Source: Planctomycetota bacterium (GTDB lineage: Bacteria; Planctomycetota; UBA11346). From it: a stretch of DNA of 45,679 nt. The notes under the pieces were generated by a model, which was not told the origin of the DNA, searched no databases, and saw nothing but the letters and a program-made list of their open reading frames with translations. This document shows, in pieces, positions 9,399 to 19,003 of the stretch; position 1 is the first letter of the stretch, and each line of letters starts with the position of its first letter. The DNA lies in NCBI GenBank assembly GCA_013696105.1, contig JACCZE010000189.1, positions 1 to 45,679 on the forward strand. Reading direction: 5' to 3'. A program made the translations under genes and the position numbers.

Positions 9399-11629
9399 GC
9401 TTCCTGGCCGGATTCGTCGCGCTGTTCGCCACCCTGGGCGCGATCCCGATCATCATCCACCTCCTGAACAAGCGCCAGTTCCGCATCGTGGTGTGGGCCG
9501 CGATGGAATTCCTCCTGACCACCATGGAGAAGAATTCGCGTCGCCTGCAGATGCAGGACCTGATCCTGATGGCGCTGCGCGTCGCGGCGATCGTGTTCCT
9601 CGCGCTCTCGCTCGCGCGTCCGACCATCGCTCCGGGCCATTTCAACATCATGGGTTCATCGGGCGAGACCTCGGCGGTGATCGTCCTCGACAACAGCCTC
9701 TCGATGGGAGTCGCCAGCGGCAACGAGACGCGCTACGACGCCGCCAAGCGCCGCGCCAAGGAGATCGTCGACGAACTGCCCAAGGGTTCCGCCGCCGCGC
9801 TCCTCCTGATGAGCGACATCGCGATCGACGAGATCGGCGAGCCGTCGCACAACCTCGAGGTCGTGCGCGATGCCGCCCTGCATGCTCCGCTCTCGGATGG
9901 CGGAACCGATGCTTTCGAGAGCCTGGCCAAGGCATGGAAGATCGTCAGATCCGCACCGTCCTCGAGCCGCGAGATCTACCTGATCACCGACATGCAGGCG
10001 GGTGCGTGGCCGGCTGCGGACAACGGCGCTTGGATGAAGCTGGTGGACGAGATCCGCTCCACCAAGCCCGCGGTGAAGCTGTTCATCTCGGACGTTGGCA
10101 GCGGAGGTCCGCCGGACAACGTGCAGGTCGAACGGCTGCAGGCCGAAGACGACCTGGTCACCACCGAATCCAACGCCGCGTTCATCGCCACGCTCCACAA
10201 CTACGGCACCGCGCCTGCCCGCAACGTGGCGGTCGACCTGCTGGTCGGCGACGGCGCGGGCGGCGAACCACGCAAGGTCGCGGGCACGGTGATCGACTCG
10301 CTCGAGTCCACGCTGCAGGTGCGCCTCGAGACGCGCTTCGCCAACGGCGGCGACCAACGCGTCGAGGTCCGCACCTCGATCGACCGCCTGCCCGCTGACA
10401 ACCGCCGCTGCCTGTCGGTGAACGTCATCGACCGCGTGCGCGTGCTGCTGGTCGATGGCGAGCCGTCAGCGAACGACAGCGCCTTCGGTAACGAGACCGA
10501 CTTCCTCAAGGCCGCCTTGTCGCTCAAGGACGAGGACAGCGAGGCGCCGTCGCTGATCGAGACCGAGGTCACCACGCTGAGCGGCCTGGGCGACAAGACA
10601 CTGCGCGAATACCAGGCGGTGATCATCGCCAACCTCGGCGACCTCCCGCCCAACCTGGTCGAGGGCCTGAAGACCTTCGTGCGCGCCGAAGGCAAGGGCC
10701 TGATGATCTTCCTGGGCGGCAACGTGAAGCCGGGACTCTACAACGATCTGCTGTTCTCGCAGGCGGGCCTGCTTCCCGGCACTCTGGGCGAGCGCTTCGA
10801 GGAAGCGCCCGAAGACGCATCCAGCAAGGAACGCGGCATCGGCATGGCCACCGACGAGCTCTCGCACCCGATCGTGGGTTTCTTCTCGGACAAGGAGACC
10901 CGGCCGTTCTTCGCCAAGCCGCGCTTCCAGCGCTGGTATCCGATCACGGTCCCGGGCGAGAAGGACCTCACCGGCGCGGCCGCGGGGGACCGCGTGAACG
11001 TCATCGCGCGCTTCACCAACAACCAGCCGGCGATCGTCGAGCGCACGGTCGGTCGTGGATCGGTGCTGCTGTTCGCGTCGACCGCGGACAAGGAGTGGAG
11101 CGACTTCCCCCTGACGCCCGCATTCCTGATGGTCATCCGTCGCGCCACCCAGCACGTCACCCTCGGGCGCATGCCCTCGAAGACGGTGCAGGTGCACGAA
11201 CCGATCGCCTCCTACCTGGGAGTGAAGGAGGCGGGCGCCCAGGTATCGATCCGGGATCCGCGCGGCGGCACCCGCCAGCTCAGCGCCCTGGTCAATGCCA
11301 CCAACGACTTTGCCAAGGTCGAATACGGCGACACGCATTTCGCCGGATTCTACCGCCTGGAGAAGTCCGGCGATGCGGCGAACGCCTCGTGGTTCGCCGC
11401 CAACGCGCCGCGCCAGGAATCCAATCTCGATTCCTACGACGAGAAGACCCTGCGTGCCCGGTATCCGAACCTGCCGTTCCAGTGGATCGGCGCGGGCGCC
11501 GAACTCGGATCGGTGGTCAGCGAGAAACGCGTCGGCAAGGAGATCTGGTTCCTCCTGCTGGCCATCGTGCTCGCCTGCCTGCTCGCGGAATCCATCCTCG
11601 CCCTGCGCTGGGCGCCGAAGGGGACCTGA
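9395..11629 (+). CDS. BatA-like membrane protein with VWA domain
   Basis: The protein has 744 residues. The N-terminus is the BatA/aerotolerance-type membrane domain: a first hydrophobic helix with IPIIIHLLNKR, FLLTTMEKNSRR, and a second helix around 56-75 ending in LARPTI. A VWA domain follows with DNSLS as the MIDAS motif (Asp99, Ser101, Ser103). A CARDB-like beta region and a GATase1-like segment (VRVLLVDGEPS ... AVIIANLG ... FVRAEGKGLMIFLGG) come next. One C-terminal membrane helix lies around 718-735. The start overlaps the DUF58 stop, and the next gene begins at the base after this stop. It is an integral inner-membrane component with a large soluble part. It belongs to the planctomycete MoxR-VWA type; its precise role is unknown. 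Confidence 0.9.
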   Translation: MSFLAGFVALFATLGAIPIIIHLLNKRQFRIVVWAAMEFLLTTMEKNSRRLQMQDLILMALRVAAIVFLALSLARPTIAPGHFNIMGSSGETSAVIVLDNSLSMGVASGNETRYDAAKRRAKEIVDELPKGSAAALLLMSDIAIDEIGEPSHNLEVVRDAALHAPLSDGGTDAFESLAKAWKIVRSAPSSSREIYLITDMQAGAWPAADNGAWMKLVDEIRSTKPAVKLFISDVGSGGPPDNVQVERLQAEDDLVTTESNAAFIATLHNYGTAPARNVAVDLLVGDGAGGEPRKVAGTVIDSLESTLQVRLETRFANGGDQRVEVRTSIDRLPADNRRCLSVNVIDRVRVLLVDGEPSANDSAFGNETDFLKAALSLKDEDSEAPSLIETEVTTLSGLGDKTLREYQAVIIANLGDLPPNLVEGLKTFVRAEGKGLMIFLGGNVKPGLYNDLLFSQAGLLPGTLGERFEEAPEDASSKERGIGMATDELSHPIVGFFSDKETRPFFAKPRFQRWYPITVPGEKDLTGAAAGDRVNVIARFTNNQPAIVERTVGRGSVLLFASTADKEWSDFPLTPAFLMVIRRATQHVTLGRMPSKTVQVHEPIASYLGVKEAGAQVSIRDPRGGTRQLSALVNATNDFAKVEYGDTHFAGFYRLEKSGDAANASWFAANAPRQESNLDSYDEKTLRARYPNLPFQWIGAGAELGSVVSEKRVGKEIWFLLLAIVLACLLAESILALRWAPKGT

Positions 11630-14038
11630 GTGGACTGGATCCTGCGCATCTTCTTCCTCAAGGACTTCTCCGGGTCGGGCGGCGCCGTGCAGTGGCCGCC
11701 GCACTTCCCGCGCTGCGAGACGCCGGTCCAGAAGCTGGTGTTCATCGCGCTGGCGATCGCCGCCGTGGCGCTGGTGGTGTGGTTCTACCGCAAGGAACCG
11801 GACTACGTTCCGCTCAAGAAGAAGCGCGTGCTCGCCGGACTGCGCATCCTCGGCTTCATGCTCCTGTTGTTCGTGCTCTCGGGCGCCTTCCTCGAGGTTC
11901 TCAGCCGCGAGGAATCCAAGCGCACGCTGGTGGTGCTGGTCGACCAGTCGGCATCGATGTCGATCGCCGACCGCCGGGTCGACGCGCAGGATCTGGCGAA
12001 CGCGGCGAAGATCCTGGGCGGCAGCGACAAGCCGACCTCCGCTGAAGCCGACGCGATCAACAAGACCAGCCGCGCAGAGATGGTGAAGCGCGCCGTGGCG
12101 AATCCGGCGTTCGCGGTCGGCGCCGCGATGCACGAGCAGTTCAAGGTGGAGTCGTACACCTTCGGCCAGAGCACGCAGCTCGCTCCCTTCGACATCAGCG
12201 ACAAGGAGACCGCCGGCGGGCCGCTGACCGCGCTCGCCGCTCCGGCGGAGCAGGCGACGCAGCTCGGCGCGGCCCTGCGCGACGCTGCACGTCGGCTCAA
12301 GGGCCGCAAAGCCGACGGCATCGTGGTGTTCACGGACGGTGGATCCAATCGCGGCGAGGATCCGATCACCGCGGCGCAGGACCTGGGCACGCCGGTATTC
12401 GCCATCGGCGTCGGCCTGCCCCTGAGCAAGGACCTCGAGATCCCCTTCCTGTTCTGCGAGGACGTGGTCTTCAAGGGCGATTCCTTCCCCCTCTACGTGC
12501 GCATCAAGCAGCGCGGATACACCGGCCAGTCGGTGACCCTGGTGATCAAACGCGACGATGAGATCGTGAAGGAGGAGCAGGTCGAGCTCGACGAGCAGAG
12601 CGAACGCATGCACATCGTCGAGATCACGCCGAACAAGGTCGGCACCTTCACCTACACCGCCGAGATCGAACCGCTGCCCGAGGAGATGAGCGCCGAGAAC
12701 AACAAGCGCTCGAAGGCGGGCATCAGCGTCATCGACAAGAAGATCCGCGTCCTGCTGGTCGACAACTCACCGCGCTGGGAGACGCGCTTCCTCAAGGCCG
12801 TGCTCGATGCGGACAAGCAGCGCATCGATCCGTCCTACGTCATCCGCCAGGTCGACGAGCGCGTGCTGTCGACCGACAAGGCCTACAAGAAACGATTCCC
12901 GACCAATCTGCAGGAGCTGCGCTCCTACGACGTCATCATCCTCGGCAACATCCTCAGCGATTTCTTCACCAAGGACGAACTGAAGGCGCTGCAGGACTAC
13001 GTCCAGAAGGAAGGCGGTGGGCTGCTGGTGATGGCGGGACGCACCTCGATGCCCGACTCGTATCAGGGAACGCCGCTGGAAGCCCTGCTCCCGGTGGAAT
13101 TCGAGCCGCAGTCGCCGACCTCCGTCGAAGACGAGCTCACGCGCACCATCAAGACCGGATTCAAGGCGGTGCTCACGCCCGAAGGCGCCCGTTCGCCGAT
13201 CCTGCGCTTCGCGGTGGAGACCAGCGAGAACGATCGACTGTGGGAGCGCGTCGAGGCGATGTACTGGTTCTATCCCGCCAAACGCCTGAAACCCGGCGCG
13301 ACCGCGCTGGTCGTGCACCCCGACAAGGGCGGCGGCGAGCAGGGCATCCCGCTCATCGCCAGCCAGCGCTACGGCAAAGGCCAGGTCCTGTATTTCGGCA
13401 TCGATGAATCCTGGCGCTGGCGCTTCCGCCCCGGCGCGCAGTACCACCGCCGCATGTGGGGCCAGGTCATCAGTTCGCTGTCGATGACCCACCTCCTGGG
13501 CAAGACCAACCGCGTGCAGCTCGAGACCGACCGCTCCGAGTACAATGTCGGGGACAAGGGTCAGGTCATCGCCCGGCTCCTGGACAAGGACTTCAACAAG
13601 GTGATCGCCGACACCGTCACCGCGATCGTCGAGAAGGGCGACCTCAGCAAGGAGCAGGTCACGCTCTCGGCCCAGAAGGATCAGCCCGGCGTGTACCAGG
13701 GAGAATTCGTCCCAGGCGCCGAAGGCAGCTACCGCATCGTCATCCAGGGCGAAGAGGACGAAGCAGAACACATCGTCACCGCGGTGAACCCACGCATCGA
13801 GTTCGAGGATCCGGGCATGCGCAAGGATCTGCTCGAGCAGGTGGCATCCGCCAGCGGCGGCGCCTTCATGCCGCTGCACGAGCTCGGTTCGCTGGTCGAC
13901 AAGCTGAAGGAGCACAAGCAGGTGCTCGAACCCAAACGCGAAGAACGCACGCTGTGGAACGCCCCGGGCGTGGTGGTGCTGTTCGCCCTGCTGCTCGGTT
14001 TCGAGTGGTTCCTGCGCAAACGATCGGACCTGCTGTGA
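11630..14038 (+). CDS. Membrane VWA / glutamine-amidotransferase-like protein
   Basis: This 802-residue protein begins at GTG 11630, immediately after the upstream TGA. Two N-terminal membrane helices (about 34-52 and 70-90) are followed by a VWA domain with DQSAS (Asp105, Ser107, Ser109) and GIVVFTDGGSNRGEDP. A beta-sandwich region precedes a GATase1-like domain (IRVLLVDNSPRWETRFL ... DVIILGNI ... YVQKEGGGLLVMAG), which shows no obvious catalytic Cys-His-Glu triad. The C-terminus has a final membrane helix (VVVLFALLLGFEWFL). It is a paralogue of its upstream neighbour in architecture. Together they would present two VWA domains at the membrane for the MoxR ATPase. The specific function is inferred from context. 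Confidence 0.88.
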   Translation: MDWILRIFFLKDFSGSGGAVQWPPHFPRCETPVQKLVFIALAIAAVALVVWFYRKEPDYVPLKKKRVLAGLRILGFMLLLFVLSGAFLEVLSREESKRTLVVLVDQSASMSIADRRVDAQDLANAAKILGGSDKPTSAEADAINKTSRAEMVKRAVANPAFAVGAAMHEQFKVESYTFGQSTQLAPFDISDKETAGGPLTALAAPAEQATQLGAALRDAARRLKGRKADGIVVFTDGGSNRGEDPITAAQDLGTPVFAIGVGLPLSKDLEIPFLFCEDVVFKGDSFPLYVRIKQRGYTGQSVTLVIKRDDEIVKEEQVELDEQSERMHIVEITPNKVGTFTYTAEIEPLPEEMSAENNKRSKAGISVIDKKIRVLLVDNSPRWETRFLKAVLDADKQRIDPSYVIRQVDERVLSTDKAYKKRFPTNLQELRSYDVIILGNILSDFFTKDELKALQDYVQKEGGGLLVMAGRTSMPDSYQGTPLEALLPVEFEPQSPTSVEDELTRTIKTGFKAVLTPEGARSPILRFAVETSENDRLWERVEAMYWFYPAKRLKPGATALVVHPDKGGGEQGIPLIASQRYGKGQVLYFGIDESWRWRFRPGAQYHRRMWGQVISSLSMTHLLGKTNRVQLETDRSEYNVGDKGQVIARLLDKDFNKVIADTVTAIVEKGDLSKEQVTLSAQKDQPGVYQGEFVPGAEGSYRIVIQGEEDEAEHIVTAVNPRIEFEDPGMRKDLLEQVASASGGAFMPLHELGSLVDKLKEHKQVLEPKREERTLWNAPGVVVLFALLLGFEWFLRKRSDLL

Positions 14039-14056
14039 ACCGCTCGGACGGAATCG

Positions 14057-14155
14057 ACCGCCAAGGCGCCAAGACGCCCAGCCTGGCCGGGCGAACGGCG
14101 ACGGTGGCGCATTGGTCCAACCAGCGAGCCCTCGGCGCCTCGGCGCCTGGGCGGC
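14057..14155. repeat. Imperfect long inverted repeat between VWA and DUF4175-like genes
   Basis: The left arm (14057-14081) and the reverse complement of the right arm (14131-14155) agree at 20 of 25 positions. Both are built from CGCC(A/G)AGG-type units, themselves short direct repeats. The element fills the 139-bp gap and would fold into a long hairpin in the transcript. It resembles dispersed palindromic intergenic repeats (REP- or MITE-like). Copies elsewhere in the genome cannot be assessed here. Confidence 0.6.
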
Positions 14156-14177
14156 TTGCTGCCAGCGGAGCCGAACG

Positions 14178-15989
14178 ATGAGCGCGAACCTCTTGCTCGA
14201 CAAGATCGACCAGGTCCGCCGTCGGCACCGCTCAGTGCAGATCAGCGCCGGCGTGTTCAAGAGCGTGCTCGCGTTGATCGGCCTGGTGGCTGCGTTCTTC
14301 ATCCTCGATTGGCTGGTGCTCTACCGCACCGTCGGCGAGACCTCGGCCGACCGCTGGGCCCGCCTGCTGCTGCTGCTCTCGGTCATCGCCACATTCTCGT
14401 ACGTGGTCTGGCGCACGGTGTGGATCGAGTACCGGCGCGTCGAAGACGATGACGACGTCGCCTTGCGCATCGAGAAGGGGCACCCCGAGCTGCGCGGACG
14501 CCTGATCTCGACCGTCCAGCTCACGCGCGAGATGCGCCGCCAGCCCAAGAACAGCGGTTCCAAGGAACTGATCGACGCGCTCGAGGAGGAGACCGTCGAC
14601 TTCTCGCGCGCACTCAACTTCTCGGACATCATCAATCTCAAGGTCCTGAAGAAGGTCGCCCTGGTCGCGTTGGGCTTGACCGTCTTCGCCCTCGGACTCG
14701 GCATATGGCGCTCGGATTTCACCAAGGCGCTGCTCGGCCGCATGGCTCTGACCCAGCAGACCTATCCCACGGCGACCCGCATCGTCGTGCTCACGCCAGG
14801 CATGAAGGTCGCGCATGGCGAACCCGTGACGATCGAGCTGGCGATCGATGCAGCCGGCAAGGTGCCCGAAGCCGCGACCCTGGACGTGCGTTCGGCGGTT
14901 GCCGGGGTGACATCCTCCTTCCCGATGTCGCGCGTCGCCGGAGAGCTGCCCGTCCAGGGCGAGACGGAGATGGTGACGGCGATACGCTACCGCGCGACCA
15001 TCGCGCACGCGCTCGAGGATTGCGACTTCCGCGCCGTGGTCGGCGATGCCCGCACCCGGGACTGGCAGCGCCTGACCGTCCTGCAGCGACCGACGATCAA
15101 GGCGCTGTCGGCCTCCTACCAGTTCCCCGCGTACCTGGCGAAGGCGCCCGAGACCTCGGCGATCGGCGATCTGCGCGCGCTGGTCGGCACCAAGGTGCGC
15201 ATCCAAGCAACGTTGAACAAGGCGGTTGTCACCGCCAGGCTGCAGAAGCGTTTCGGTGACGTGCTTCCCGAACCCATCGTCATGGACCTGAGCCCGGATG
15301 GCACCGTCGCCACCACCGAGATCCAGATCGAGAAGACCGGCTACTACAAGATCCTGCTCCACGACGTCGACGACTTCGACGGCCTGAACCCCATCGATTA
15401 CGCGATGGAGGCGATCAAGGACCGTGCGCCCCAGGTGAAGATCGCCTTCCCGGCCAAGGACAAGACGGTCACCCGCTTCGCCCGTTGGCCGATCGCCTTC
15501 GAGATCAAGGACGACTACGGCATCAGCCTGGCCTCTCTGCGGTACCGGGTATCCGCGCTTCCCAGCGCCGACGGTGCGGAGATCGAGAGCGGCGGTGACG
15601 GCAGCGACGAGTCCGAGCCGGGCAAAGAGCTGCCCAGCCAAGGGTTTAAGCTCGACAACCTGCTCACGCAGACGAATCAGAAGGAAGCCGCCGGCGAAGT
15701 GGTGTTCGATCTGCGTCAATTGAACATCAGCGAGGGTCAAAAGGTGACCTACTGGATCCAGGCCGACGACTGCTGCACGCCCCAGGCCAACGTGGGACGC
15801 AGCCAGCGTTATACCTTCACGGTGGTGGACGCCGCCACGATGCAGGAGATGCTGGAACGTGAGCGGAAAGGCGTGCTCGGGAACATCAAGACCATCCGCG
15901 ACAAGCAGAAGGAGACCCGCGACGGGGTCGACAAAGTCCGCCAGACCCTGCGCCAGGGAGCTCCGGCCCCGGCGCCGCCAGCCCGCTGA
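14178..15989 (+). CDS. DUF4175-like membrane protein, N-terminal part only
   Basis: The 603-residue protein is read from ATG 14178, with GGAG 9 nt upstream. Three membrane helices lie near residues 25-48, 58-81 and 157-177. The rest is a beta-rich extracytoplasmic region with DUF4175-like features: TQQTYPTATRIVVLTPG, ASYQFPAYL, ALVGTKVRIQATLNKAV, and DRAPQVKIAFPAKD followed by IKDDYGI. The end becomes helical (MQEMLERERKGVLGNI, KQKETRDGVDKVRQ) and stops at a Pro/Ala tail. Classical DUF4175 proteins continue into a long Gln/Glu-rich coiled coil and a short conserved end. Here that portion seems to be supplied by the next gene. It lies in the MoxR-VWA run; the function is unknown. Confidence 0.75.
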   Translation: MSANLLLDKIDQVRRRHRSVQISAGVFKSVLALIGLVAAFFILDWLVLYRTVGETSADRWARLLLLLSVIATFSYVVWRTVWIEYRRVEDDDDVALRIEKGHPELRGRLISTVQLTREMRRQPKNSGSKELIDALEEETVDFSRALNFSDIINLKVLKKVALVALGLTVFALGLGIWRSDFTKALLGRMALTQQTYPTATRIVVLTPGMKVAHGEPVTIELAIDAAGKVPEAATLDVRSAVAGVTSSFPMSRVAGELPVQGETEMVTAIRYRATIAHALEDCDFRAVVGDARTRDWQRLTVLQRPTIKALSASYQFPAYLAKAPETSAIGDLRALVGTKVRIQATLNKAVVTARLQKRFGDVLPEPIVMDLSPDGTVATTEIQIEKTGYYKILLHDVDDFDGLNPIDYAMEAIKDRAPQVKIAFPAKDKTVTRFARWPIAFEIKDDYGISLASLRYRVSALPSADGAEIESGGDGSDESEPGKELPSQGFKLDNLLTQTNQKEAAGEVVFDLRQLNISEGQKVTYWIQADDCCTPQANVGRSQRYTFTVVDAATMQEMLERERKGVLGNIKTIRDKQKETRDGVDKVRQTLRQGAPAPAPPAR

Positions 15990-16046
15990 ACCATCGATCG
16001 CCGAGAGCGTTCTATCAGTGATTCTCTTCACCGTGTTGGAGCCCTC

Positions 16047-17939
16047 ATGAACCGCACCGTCTCGCCCCTGCTGATCAGCATCGCCCTCGGCTTCGCTGGC
16101 AGCGCCTGCGCCCTGGAATCCGAACGGCCGATCCGCGCCGAGGAGAGCCGCCAGAAGAGCGTGACCGTCCAGACCGCCGGCACCGCGCGCGAGGTCCAGA
16201 ACCTCATCCAGGAATACCAGTTCAATGGCATCGGCAGCGAGGCCCAGGTCGCGACGCTGAAGCGGCTGTCGCAGGCGCTCGAACGCCTGGCCGACCCGAC
16301 CGTCGGCGAGAGCGCCAAGAACATGCCGTGGGTGACCGCGAAACTGGCCAACGCTCGCCAGATCCAGGAGCTCGAGTCGATCAAGAAGGAGCTCCTCGCC
16401 GCGAGCGAAGGCCAGGACGCGATCGTCGATGGCCTGTCGCAGCTCCTGAACCAGGCCAAGAAGCAGTTCGGCGCTTCGACGTCGAACACCTTGAAGAACG
16501 TCATCAAGGACCAGGCCCAGCTCAAGGAGCAGACCGAGAAGCTCAGCGACGAGACGCTGGGGAAGAAGGAAGAGGAGCTGACGAAGGAGCAGAAGGCCGA
16601 CGTCGACAAGATCGCCAAGCAGCAGGATGAACTGCAGCAGACGCTCGAACAGACCCTGGAAGACATGAAGAAGGAAGCCGAGGAGCTCAAGGAGAGCGAC
16701 CCCGAGCAGGCCAAGGCGGTCGAGCAGGCGATCGCCGAGCTCGAGAAGGAGAAGCTCGAGGACTCGATCAAGGAAGCCTCGGAAGACCTCAAGGACAACA
16801 AGCTCGTCGCCGCCCAGGACAAGCAGCAGGAGGTGCTCGACAAGCTCAAGCAGGCGGAAGAGAAGCTCGCCAGCGCCAACGACGATCCCGTCGCAAAACT
16901 GGAAAAGGACCTCGCGCAGGTCAGCGATATGACGAACCGGCAGGAGGAGCTGCTGAAGAAGACCGAGCAGCTCGACCAGAACAGCAGCCAGAAGGACTTC
17001 AACAAGCTGCAGTCGGACGAAGCCAAGCTGCAGAGCGACACCAAGGAATTGACCAAGGACCTCGCCAAGCGCGACGACGCCAAGCAGGCCAAGGAAGACA
17101 CCAAGCAGCTCGACGCCGCCGCCAAGGACATGGAGCGCGCGAAGAAGGATCTCGGCGACATGGCCAAGAAGCCTGCGGTCGAGGACATGAAGAAGGCGCT
17201 CGACAACCTCAAGAAGGTCGAGCAGTCGATGAAGGAGCAGCTCAGCGAGCTGACCGACGACCAGGATCAGCCGATGGCCCAGCTCGAGAAGGACCTGCAG
17301 CAGCTGGACAGCATGATGCAGGACCAGCAGAAGCTGCGCGACCAGACCGCCAAGACGCAGCCGAAGGACCAGAGCGCATTCAACCAGCTCAAGGACAAAC
17401 AGAAGCAGGTCCGCCAGCAGATGGACGAACTGCAGAAGGATCTCGGCTCGATGAAGGAGACGGCCGAGGCCGAGCAGGACATGGAAGAGGCGGAGGAGGC
17501 GTTGGGCAAGAAGGAGCAGAAGCCCGCGACCGACGCCATGGACGACGCCATGGAGAAGATGCAGAAGATGAAGAAGGGCCTGCAGGAGCAGATGGAGCAG
17601 ATGGCCGCCACCGGCAAGCCGAAGAAGCAGCAGCCCAGCCAGGAGCAGGGCGAGCAGCAGAAGCCGGAGAAAGGCCCCAAGCAGCAGCAGGAGCCGTCGC
17701 TGCCCGTCGCCCAGCAGCAGGTCATGGATCCAGAGAACGACGAGAAATCACCGCAGAATGGCCTCCAGTACGGCGAAAAGAAGGCGACCAAGAACGCGGC
17801 TGGGTGGCAGGTCGGTCTTGGGCCAAAGGAACGCGAGACGCTGGCGACTGGCGCGAAGGACAAGTTCCCGCGCAAATACGAGGACCAGCTGACGCTCTAT
17901 TACCGCAACCTCGCTGCGGGCGGCAGCGCGAGCGAATAA
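16047..17939 (+). CDS. Secreted Lys/Glu/Gln-rich coiled-coil protein with DUF4175-like C-terminus
   Basis: This 630-residue protein starts at ATG 16047, with GGAG 6 nt upstream. Residues 1 to about 23 form a signal peptide ending near GSACA. Residues from about 120 to 560 are almost entirely heptad-like charged helix (for example EEELTKEQKADVDKI and LEKDLQQLDSMM), predicting a very long coiled coil. The end is different: GWQVGLGPKERETL followed by KFPRKYEDQLTLYYRNLA. That segment recalls the conserved terminal motif of DUF4175 proteins (a Pro-x-x-Tyr followed by a Tyr-rich helix). It is therefore likely the detached second half of that protein, acting in the periplasm beside the upstream membrane protein. 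Only 1 nt separates it from the next gene. No enzymatic motif is visible. Confidence 0.78.
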   Translation: MNRTVSPLLISIALGFAGSACALESERPIRAEESRQKSVTVQTAGTAREVQNLIQEYQFNGIGSEAQVATLKRLSQALERLADPTVGESAKNMPWVTAKLANARQIQELESIKKELLAASEGQDAIVDGLSQLLNQAKKQFGASTSNTLKNVIKDQAQLKEQTEKLSDETLGKKEEELTKEQKADVDKIAKQQDELQQTLEQTLEDMKKEAEELKESDPEQAKAVEQAIAELEKEKLEDSIKEASEDLKDNKLVAAQDKQQEVLDKLKQAEEKLASANDDPVAKLEKDLAQVSDMTNRQEELLKKTEQLDQNSSQKDFNKLQSDEAKLQSDTKELTKDLAKRDDAKQAKEDTKQLDAAAKDMERAKKDLGDMAKKPAVEDMKKALDNLKKVEQSMKEQLSELTDDQDQPMAQLEKDLQQLDSMMQDQQKLRDQTAKTQPKDQSAFNQLKDKQKQVRQQMDELQKDLGSMKETAEAEQDMEEAEEALGKKEQKPATDAMDDAMEKMQKMKKGLQEQMEQMAATGKPKKQQPSQEQGEQQKPEKGPKQQQEPSLPVAQQQVMDPENDEKSPQNGLQYGEKKATKNAAGWQVGLGPKERETLATGAKDKFPRKYEDQLTLYYRNLAAGGSASE

Positions 17940-17940
17940 C

Positions 17941-19002
17941 ATGGACGCGCGAGCCATGATCCGACGCCGACCGCAGGCCTGGCTGATCGCAGCGCTGGTC
18001 GCGGCATCGTGCGCCGCGCCGATCCACTCCGCCGACATCGACGATGTCGAGATCTCGCCCGGTGCGCAGGCGACGGTCAAGAAGGCGCTCGCGTTCCTGG
18101 CACGGACCCAGCGCACCGACGGCTCCTGGCCGAACGAGCTCGGCAACACCAGCGGCATCGTGGCCGCGACCTCGCTCGCGTTCATGGGCGCGGGACATAC
18201 TCCCGACAGCGGCGAATACGGGATCAACGTCGCGCGCTGCATGCAGTTCCTGATCCGCAGCGCGCAGCCCAACGGCCTGCTGTTCAAGCCCGGCATGGCC
18301 GAAGCGCCGATGTACCACCATGGCCTGGCCACCCTCGCGGTCGCCGAATGCTGGGGGATGACCCAGGACAAGGCGCTGCGCGACGTGGTGAAGCGGGCCG
18401 CCGACCTCATCGTCTCGACCCAGAATCCGGAAGGTGGTTGGCAGTACCAGCCGATGGTGGCCGGCGCGGACCTCTCGGCGACCGTCATGCAGCTGATGGC
18501 TCTGCGCGCCTGCAAGGACGCTGGTATCTATGTGCCGAAGGAAGCCATCGATCAGGGCATCGCCTACGTGAAGGCCTGCCACAACGCTGTCGACCGCGGC
18601 AAGGACGGCGGCTTCGCCTACACGCCGGGCGGCGAATCGGGATTCGCCCGCACCGGAGCGGGGGTGCTGTCGCTGCAGGTCGCCGGCAGCTACCGGGCCG
18701 GAGAAGTGAAGCAGGGCGTGCAGTTCCTGCTCCAGTTCAAGCCGCTCGGAACGCGCGATCCGGAAGCCGCATTCTACCACTACGGACAGTACTACGCCGC
18801 GATGGGCATCTATCAGGCGCAGAGCGTGGGCGAATGGGGCAAGAAAGCCTGGAAGGCCTGGTACCCCGCGATCACCAAGTCGCTGATCGAGACCCAGCAA
18901 CCCGACGGCCATTGGCAAGCCGGATATGGCAATTACTCGTCATCGATGTGCTGCCTGGTCCTCGAGATCCCGTATCGCTACTTGCCGATCTACCAGCGCT
19001 GA
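17941..19002 (+). CDS. Secreted prenyltransferase/squalene-oxidase-repeat (alpha-toroid) protein
   Basis: This 353-residue protein has a signal peptide (WLIAALVAASCAAPIHSA); ATG 17956 is an alternative start. Repeated QW-like motifs mark an alpha/alpha toroid: RTDGSWPN, QNPEGGWQYQP, GKDGGFAYTPGG and QQPDGHWQAGYG. Each is followed by a helix pair such as AATSLAFM, GLATLAVAECWG and SATVMQLMALRA. The DxDD acid motif of squalene-hopene cyclases is absent and the length is about half of a cyclase. With the export signal, this argues against triterpene cyclisation. Such secreted toroids are common in planctomycete MoxR-VWA clusters and may be scaffolds or protein-binding modules. It is packed 1 nt after and 1 nt before its neighbours, so it is certainly cotranscribed with them. 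Confidence 0.88.
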   Translation: MDARAMIRRRPQAWLIAALVAASCAAPIHSADIDDVEISPGAQATVKKALAFLARTQRTDGSWPNELGNTSGIVAATSLAFMGAGHTPDSGEYGINVARCMQFLIRSAQPNGLLFKPGMAEAPMYHHGLATLAVAECWGMTQDKALRDVVKRAADLIVSTQNPEGGWQYQPMVAGADLSATVMQLMALRACKDAGIYVPKEAIDQGIAYVKACHNAVDRGKDGGFAYTPGGESGFARTGAGVLSLQVAGSYRAGEVKQGVQFLLQFKPLGTRDPEAAFYHYGQYYAAMGIYQAQSVGEWGKKAWKAWYPAITKSLIETQQPDGHWQAGYGNYSSSMCCLVLEIPYRYLPIYQR

Positions 19003-19003
19003 C

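Noticed and set aside
17941-19002. Alpha-toroid protein as a squalene-hopene cyclase working with the squalene synthase
   Set aside because: It has a signal peptide, is only 353 residues, and lacks the DxDD motif; its tight packing with the MoxR-VWA genes argues for a different role.
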